From the NCBI RefSeq assembly GCF_944380975.1, contig NZ_CALWJK010000005.1, positions 1 through 64,000 on the forward strand: DNA of 64,000 bases, in the 5' to 3' direction. The stretch comes from an uncultured Agathobaculum sp. Lineage in GTDB: Bacteria; Bacillota; Clostridia; Oscillospirales; Butyricicoccaceae. The position numbers were made by a program, and so were the translations under genes. The notes beneath the pieces were generated by a model. It was not told the DNA's origin, searched no databases, and worked only from the letters and a program-made list of their open reading frames with translations. Positions 59,014 to 64,000 of the stretch are shown here, piece after piece (positions within the stretch are counted from its first letter, which is position 1; each line of letters begins with the position of its first letter).

Positions 59014-60102
59014 TTACAGCGTCATGTCGCCATCCTTGACCCAGCCGATGCGGCGCAGCGCCAGATTGATGAGCGGACACAGCACCGCGGGCAGTACGAA
59101 CGAAATCAGCAGCAGGCCGATCCAGTCCTGCGCCGTGACCGCCGCCTTCGCCCCTGCTGCCACATCATCCAGCCAGCCGGTATACACGCCGATCTGTCCG
59201 ACCAATCCGCAGGTGCCCATACCCGAGGACACCGGAGGGCCGTTCATCTCGAGCCGGAACAGGCAGGTTGCAATCGGCCCGGTGATAGCCGAAGTCAATA
59301 TGGGCGCGATCCAGATGCGCGGATTTCGCACGATGTTGCCCATTTGCAGCATGGATGTACCGATGCCCTGCGACACCAGACCGCCCCAGCGGTTTTCCGG
59401 GAATGACATGACCGCAAAGCCGACCATCTGCGCGCAGCAGCCCGCAACCGCCGCGCCGCCTGCCAGACCGGTCAGCCCAAGCGCCGCGCAGATCGCTGCG
59501 GAGGAAATCGGCAGCGTCAGCGCCACGCCAACCAGCACGGATACCAGAATACCCATCAGGAACGGCTGCAAATTGGTCGCCCACATGATGAGACTGCCCA
59601 CCTGCATCGCCGCCGCGCCCAGCGCCGGCGCCCACCATGCAGCCAGCGCCACACCTACGCCAATGGTCACCAGCGGCGTGACCAAAATATCAATGCGGGT
59701 TTCTCCCGCGACTGCTTTGCCCAGCTCCGCCGCGATGATTGCCACAAACAGCACCGCAAGCGGTCCGCCCGCGCCGCCCAGCGCATTGGACGCAAAACCC
59801 ACGCTGATGAGCGAAAACAGCACCAGCGGCGGACAGTGCAGCGCGTAGCCAATCGCAACCGCCATGGCAGGGCCGCTCATCGCGGAAGCCAGACCGCCGA
59901 CGGTGTAAGATACCTCATTGATTGTCGCAACCGGCATAGTCAGGAACGAGATGCCCAACTGCTTGCCCACCGTGTCAATGATTGTACCGATCAGCAGCGA
60001 ACAGAACAGGCCCTGCGCCATCGCCCCAAGCGCGTCAATGCCATACCGTTTGACCGAGATCACGATATCCTTGCGTTTGAGAAATTCCTTTATCTTGTCC
60101 AT
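59014..60102 (-). CDS. PTS_EIIC-type membrane protein (PTS transporter subunit IIC)
   Basis: 362 residues with nine or ten helices, Gly/Ala rich. The KDIVISVKRYGIDALGAMAQGLFCSLLIGTI start and GLASAMSGPAMAVAIGYAL block match the PTS_EIIC_2 family (PF13303), stand-alone IIC proteins without IIA or IIB domains. No EI/HPr/IIB genes are near, so transport substrate and energy source are uncertain. TATAAT at 60162-60167 (reverse) and a CTGTC-tt-GACAG hairpin lie in the leader. Confidence 0.85.
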   Translation of the reverse strand: MDKIKEFLKRKDIVISVKRYGIDALGAMAQGLFCSLLIGTIIDTVGKQLGISFLTMPVATINEVSYTVGGLASAMSGPAMAVAIGYALHCPPLVLFSLISVGFASNALGGAGGPLAVLFVAIIAAELGKAVAGETRIDILVTPLVTIGVGVALAAWWAPALGAAAMQVGSLIMWATNLQPFLMGILVSVLVGVALTLPISSAAICAALGLTGLAGGAAVAGCCAQMVGFAVMSFPENRWGGLVSQGIGTSMLQMGNIVRNPRIWIAPILTSAITGPIATCLFRLEMNGPPVSSGMGTCGLVGQIGVYTGWLDDVAAGAKAAVTAQDWIGLLLISFVLPAVLCPLINLALRRIGWVKDGDMTL

Positions 60103-60264
60103 GCTACCCCTTCTTTACCGCATTTGCCATCTGTCAAGCGCACTGTCAAGACAGCTTATGACACATTATAGCACAGACCTTGCTTCCTGCACAGCTTTTT
60201 TTGCCCTGCGCCGAAGATTTTGTCATTTTGAACAGGTGCAGCCACATTTAGCGCGCAAAAAGCA

Positions 60265-60303
60265 TGCAAAAAGCGCGCAAACCACAAGGTTTGCGCGCTT
60301 TCT
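60265..60303 (-). terminator. Intrinsic terminator after the MATE gene
   Basis: AAAGCGCGCAAACC-ttgt-GGTTTGCGCGCTTT followed by TTGC on the reverse strand. Confidence 0.85.
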
Positions 60304-60316
60304 TCTCAGATAGAGA

Positions 60317-61678
60317 TCAGGCGCTTTGTATTTCACCCTTCGGGAACACACGCCGCCGCACCACAAAATAGCACACCAGATGCGCGCAGATGGTGAGCGC
60401 CCACGAAATCGGATAGGACACATACAAGCTGAACAGCGTGTGCTGCCACTGGAAAATAGTAAAAATCCAGATGATACGGAACAAACAAGCGCCCGCCAGC
60501 GACACCAGCATCGGCAAAATGGAATATCCGAGGCCGCGCACACTGCCCGCAACCACATCCATCATGCCACACAGGAAATAGGTAACGCTTACCACACCCA
60601 AACGCATCATACCATAGGAAATGACCTCTGCATCGGTCGAATAAATGCCCAGCAGGCTTTCTCCCAGCAAATGCACGCCGTTGCCCATCACCACGCCGAT
60701 CAGTATAACCATAATCAAGCAACGCACCAACACCTTGTCAATGCGATGATATTGCTTTGCGCCGAGATTCTGGCTAGTGAAGCTGAGCGAAGTCTGATAC
60801 AGTGCATTCATCGAAGTATAAACAAAGCCTTCAATATTGCTGGCCGCGGTATTGCCCGCAACCACGATCGCACCGAACGAGTTAATCGACGACTGAATCA
60901 ATACATTCGAAATATTGAAAATCACGCTTTGCAGCCCCGCGGGCAAACCGACCTGCATGATGCGGGCAAATTTGTCCGCATGAAAATGCATCCGCTTAAG
61001 ATTGACGTTGCACATGCCGTCCACCCGCATCAGGCACAGTACGATCAACGTCGCAGAGATTATCTGCGCAATGACGGTCGCCGTCGCAACGCCCGCGACG
61101 CCCATGCCCAACACAATGACGAAAAACAGGTTGCACACCACATTCACCACGCCGCTCAGCAGCAGAAAATACAGCGGCCGCCGGGTATCACCCACCGCGC
61201 GCAGAATCGCCGCGCCAAAGTTATACAGCATAGTTGGGGGCATGCCGATAAAATAGATACGCATGTACAGCACTGCCTGATCGAGCACCTCAGTCGGGGT
61301 TGCCATCCATTCCAGTATAGGACGCGCCAAGCAGACACCCGCCACGACCAGTATCACGCCGCCTGCCACCGCAGTGATCAAAGCGGTCTGCACGGTTTCC
61401 TGCGCATCATCAAAGTCGTTTGCCCCGCAAAAACGCGCCACCAGCACATTTGCGCCGACTGAAATACCAATAAAAAAATTGACCAGTAGGCTGATCAGAG
61501 AGCTGGTGGCACCGACCGCAGCCATCGCATGGCTACCAGCAAACCGACCGACCACAACGATATCCGCTGCATTAAACAGCAGCTGCAGCACGCCCGAACA
61601 AATCAGCGGCAGCGCAAACAGCAGCAGCCGACTGAGCAGCGGCCCGCGCGTCATGTCAATTTCATACGATTTCCTCAT
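60317..61678 (-). CDS. MATE-family multidrug/Na+ efflux transporter
   Basis: 453 residues, twelve helices in two homologous halves. DMTRGPLLSRLLLFALPLICSGVLQLLFN at the start, VVVGRFAGSHAMAAVGA, and AAILRAVGDTRRPLYF are DinF/NorM-type MATE features. Exports cationic compounds with H+ or Na+. I prefer ATG 61678, nine bases after AAAGGA; ATG 61684 is possible. Divergent from a two-component system at 61868 which might regulate it (inference). Confidence 0.93.
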   Translation of the reverse strand: MRKSYEIDMTRGPLLSRLLLFALPLICSGVLQLLFNAADIVVVGRFAGSHAMAAVGATSSLISLLVNFFIGISVGANVLVARFCGANDFDDAQETVQTALITAVAGGVILVVAGVCLARPILEWMATPTEVLDQAVLYMRIYFIGMPPTMLYNFGAAILRAVGDTRRPLYFLLLSGVVNVVCNLFFVIVLGMGVAGVATATVIAQIISATLIVLCLMRVDGMCNVNLKRMHFHADKFARIMQVGLPAGLQSVIFNISNVLIQSSINSFGAIVVAGNTAASNIEGFVYTSMNALYQTSLSFTSQNLGAKQYHRIDKVLVRCLIMVILIGVVMGNGVHLLGESLLGIYSTDAEVISYGMMRLGVVSVTYFLCGMMDVVAGSVRGLGYSILPMLVSLAGACLFRIIWIFTIFQWQHTLFSLYVSYPISWALTICAHLVCYFVVRRRVFPKGEIQSA

Positions 61679-61756
61679 TTCCATACATCCTTTCTTTCCT
61701 CTATCAATCTTAAGCCCTGCCAAAAGGCTCTGTCAATCCTTTTCCCGCTCTCGCTA

Positions 61757-61785
61757 TTGCCATTGGCAACAGATTATAGTAGTAT
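61757..61785 (+). promoter_or_regulatory. Putative promoter with inverted repeat upstream of the response regulator
   Basis: TTGCCA-17-TAGTAT; the -35 overlaps TTGCC-att-GGCAA (61757-61769), a perfect 5-bp inverted repeat that may be an operator. Confidence 0.4.
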
Positions 61786-61867
61786 TAGAAAAAGCAAGCA
61801 TTGTGTCTGTCAATAAAAGGATTTTCCGGCAGCGCTATCTGTCGGGCGGCGAAACGGAGAGAGAATT

Positions 61868-62566
61868 TTGAAATATAACATTCTGATCGCAGAGGACGAC
61901 CGCGATATCATCGAGCTGCTGACCCTATATCTGGGCAGCGAATTTTCCGTGCAGTCCGTGACGGACGGTGCCGCGGCGCTCGAGCTGATCCGCGCGGGTG
62001 GGGTCTCGCTGGCGCTGGTGGATATCATGATGCCGGGCCTCAACGGCTATGAGCTGATCCAGCGCGTGCGCGAATTCAGCAACCTGCCCATCATCATTCT
62101 GTCGGCAAAAAGCATGGATACAGACAAGGTGCTCGGGCTGAACATCGGCGCGGATGCCTACATCACCAAGCCGTTCAACGCGCTCGAGGTAGTGGCCTAT
62201 GTCAAATCAGCGCTGCGCCGGTACTACCAGCTGGGCGCCGACAGCGTGCCCGCCGCTGCGCCGCGTGTGCTTTCCGTGGGTGAGCTTGAGCTGGACACGG
62301 ATAAATTTGTACTGCGTAAAAACGGCCTCACCGTTCCGCTGACCTCCACCGAGCTGAAGATCATCGCGGAAATGATGCGCTGTCCCGGCCGGGTATTCAC
62401 CCGCGCACAGCTGTACGAATGCGTGGGCGGCACCTTTTACGAAAGCGATGACAGTACCATGATGGTGCATATCTCCAACCTGCGTGCTAAAATCGAGCAC
62501 GATCCAGCTAATCCGCGATATATTAAAACAGTCAGGGGGTTGGGATACAAAATTGAAGACCAATAA
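61868..62566 (+). CDS. OmpR/PhoB-family response regulator
   Basis: 232 residues. Receiver with AEDD, Asp52 (LVDIMMPGLNG), ILSAKS and TKPF, and a winged helix ending in TVRGLGYKIED. The start codon is TTG at 61868 with GGAGAG eight bases upstream; no ATG is available nearby without cutting into the receiver. Overlaps the kinase gene by 14 bases. VanR-like by general organisation. Confidence 0.9.
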   Translation: MKYNILIAEDDRDIIELLTLYLGSEFSVQSVTDGAAALELIRAGGVSLALVDIMMPGLNGYELIQRVREFSNLPIIILSAKSMDTDKVLGLNIGADAYITKPFNALEVVAYVKSALRRYYQLGADSVPAAAPRVLSVGELELDTDKFVLRKNGLTVPLTSTELKIIAEMMRCPGRVFTRAQLYECVGGTFYESDDSTMMVHISNLRAKIEHDPANPRYIKTVRGLGYKIEDQ

Positions 62567-64000
62567 ACTGCTGCTGGGCAAAAGCTTTTTGCGCACCTGC
62601 ATCACCTATTTTATCATCTGCTCGTTGCTTGTGTTTGTAATCAACACCGCGGTCAATGCCCTGATCTCTATGCGGCTGGACAACGCTTTCCCCTCCATCG
62701 TCAATATGCTGGAATATGACGAGGCGTTGGAGACAGACGACTTTGCCTCCGTTCCCATGCGCCGCTTCCGCGGTTGCGCGTTTATGGTGTTTGACGAGGA
62801 CAGTCGTATGCTTTATGCTTCGGACAATGCATTCAAAGAGCATTTTCATTCGGATGATCTCTGGATGATCAACGAATACGATTCCGACCTGTATTATACC
62901 GTGCAGGAGATGCCCAACATGCCGGACGGCGAATACTATTATATCGCACTGCATCATTATAACTACGAGACCGGCGAGACAGACTTCCTCAATTACTGCA
63001 TCGTCGATGAAGATTATCAAATTATCGAAGGGGATCTGTTCCCTTGGCTTGAGGAACTATCTAACCGGGAGTTTGAACTGCTGCAAGGTATCTATCAGGG
63101 ACAGTGGGAAATCACCAAAGCGGTTTACTCCACCACCGCTGGAGAGGAGCGCACGCTGGTTTTTGTCAGCCCGCGCTTTACTGAAAGCGCCTATCTGCGC
63201 GCGCTGGAAAGCGCCACCCGACTGTCGCTGCTCTCCCTGCCCATCATTCTGGTGCTGATCGTCCTGCTTGCCATTCTGTTCAGCCGCAAGATCCGCCGCG
63301 CCATCCTGCCGCTGCATCAGGCGATCGTCGCATACGGTGCCGGCCGCCGCGTGGAGGTCAATATCGATACGCTCCCCATCGAGTTCCGACAAGTGACCGA
63401 CAGCTTCACCCACCTGCTCGACCGTCTGGAACAGGTCAGCGCGGAAAAGCAGGCCGCCAATGAGGATAAACAGCGCATGCTTGCCGACCTGTCTCACGAT
63501 TTGAAAACGCCGCTGACCGTCATACAAGGATATGCACAGGCACTGGTCGACGGCGTAGTGCCGCCCGACAAGGAGCGGCAGTATCTGGAAACCATCTGCC
63601 GCAAAGCTTCGGACAGCACGGTGCTGATGAACTCTCTGTTTGATTACGTCCGCCTCGACCATCCGGACTATGTTTTGCAGGCTGAAACCGCCGACCTGTG
63701 CGAATTCTGCAAAAGCTATCTGGCGGAAAAGTATCCCGAAATCGAGTCCCGCGGCTTTACTCTGTCGCTTGATCTACCGGATACGACGGTCATGACCGCT
63801 TTCGATCCCCGCCTGCTCCGACGGCTGCTTGAAAATCTGACTGGAAACGCGCTGCAATACAATCCCGCCGGAACGACGCTGTTTCTCGGACTGACGAACA
63901 CATCTGACGCCGTTCGTCTGACAATAGCGGACACCGGCGTTGGGATCCCCCCCGAGCTGGCAGATACCATATTCGAGCCGTTTGTCACCAGCAACCGTGC
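62553..64000 (+). CDS. Two-component sensor histidine kinase (3' truncated by window edge)
   Basis: About 482 codons are present and the frame is open to the last base. TTG start at 62553 (MKTNKLLLGKSF) within the response regulator end; helix at about 15-35, a ~190-residue extracytoplasmic domain rich in Tyr/Asp/Glu, helix at about 225-243, HAMP, HisKA with His315 (LADLSHDLKTPLTVI) and the beginning of the HATPase domain with ENLTGNALQYNPAG and DTGVGIPPELA. The rest of the HATPase (G2 box) lies beyond the window. Pairs with the regulator at 61868. Confidence 0.88.
   Translation, partial: MKTNKLLLGKSFLRTCITYFIICSLLVFVINTAVNALISMRLDNAFPSIVNMLEYDEALETDDFASVPMRRFRGCAFMVFDEDSRMLYASDNAFKEHFHSDDLWMINEYDSDLYYTVQEMPNMPDGEYYYIALHHYNYETGETDFLNYCIVDEDYQIIEGDLFPWLEELSNREFELLQGIYQGQWEITKAVYSTTAGEERTLVFVSPRFTESAYLRALESATRLSLLSLPIILVLIVLLAILFSRKIRRAILPLHQAIVAYGAGRRVEVNIDTLPIEFRQVTDSFTHLLDRLEQVSAEKQAANEDKQRMLADLSHDLKTPLTVIQGYAQALVDGVVPPDKERQYLETICRKASDSTVLMNSLFDYVRLDHPDYVLQAETADLCEFCKSYLAEKYPEIESRGFTLSLDLPDTTVMTAFDPRLLRRLLENLTGNALQYNPAGTTLFLGLTNTSDAVRLTIADTGVGIPPELADTIFEPFVTSNR

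Noticed and set aside
60103..60160. CTGTCAAG direct repeats before the PTS_EIIC-type gene as an operator
   Set aside because: They form a short CTGTC-tt-GACAG hairpin in the leader and are too short and AT/GC-mixed to claim a binding site.
1..64000. tRNA, rRNA, insertion sequence, prophage or defence-system genes
   Set aside because: I looked for cloverleaf-type sequences, transposase, integrase, phage structural and nuclease/defence motifs and found none I could support by eye; a tRNAscan or ISfinder run would settle it.

Overview
The window looks like a chromosomal segment of a moderately GC-rich (by eye about 58%) low-GC-lineage relative, i.e. a clostridial Firmicute, probably of the Oscillospirales / Butyricicoccaceae type. 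The evidence is a Bacillus/Clostridium-type SRP RNA with an Alu domain next to dnaX-ybaB-recR, a YtrA-type GntR/ABC module, PdaA- and BofC-like sporulation-associated proteins, tmcAL beside ackA, strong AGGAGG ribosome binding sites and sigma-A promoters with TGnTATAAT-type -10 elements. The genus is an inference. I see no phage genes, insertion sequence, CRISPR array, rRNA or tRNA; nearly everything reads as core or metabolic chromosome.

Layout. 1-3.7 kb: end of a sugar-phosphate isomerase-like gene, then a reverse-strand operon of an esterase, a condensation-type acyltransferase and a zinc-ribbon membrane protein. 3.8-7.6 kb: HAD phosphatase, a two-component system and a PsiE-like membrane protein. 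7.8-12.4 kb: an aromatic amino acid degradation island with RidA, a tryptophanase-family lyase, an NSS (TnaT-like) transporter and a divergent YheO-type regulator; two very short Trp-containing reading frames lie in its leaders. 12.5-15 kb: acetyltransferase, threonine aldolase and a YczE-type membrane protein. 15-19.4 kb: zinc-ribbon and membrane proteins and a GntR-ABC-permease operon. 19.4-24.5 kb: prfC, recR, ybaB, dnaX and the SRP RNA gene. 24.5-28.6 kb: class A PBP with a Gly-rich repeat tail, a BofC-like peptide and a PdaA-like deacetylase. 28.8-32.1 kb: DUF362 ferredoxin protein, DAHP synthase and a cell-wall amidase.

32.3-38.2 kb is a polyamine operon (speD, arginine decarboxylase, speE, carboxyspermidine dehydrogenase and decarboxylase) that combines two alternative aminopropyl-transfer chemistries and is preceded by a roughly 350-nt structured leader ending in an intrinsic terminator. 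38.2-44.8 kb is a complete pstSCAB-phoU-phoBR locus with PHO-box-like repeats. 45-51.4 kb holds an O-antigen-ligase-like protein, a DUF4330 protein, ispE, a PHP phosphatase, a CPBP protease and ackA; tmcAL faces ackA at 51.5 kb. 52.8-55 kb: a small zinc protein, a PadR/HAAS pair and DUF554.

55.1-59 kb is the oddest region: a methyl-accepting chemotaxis protein diverges from a protein that fuses an XRE helix-turn-helix to a degenerate CheR methyltransferase-like domain, a PAS-like segment and a coiled coil, with no other chemotaxis or flagellar gene in sight. 59-64 kb: a PTS_EIIC-type membrane protein, a MATE exporter and a second two-component system whose kinase runs off the right edge. The best candidates for undescribed biology are the HTH-CheR fusion, the polyamine leader RNA with its hybrid operon, and the short Trp-containing frame between the lyase and transporter genes.
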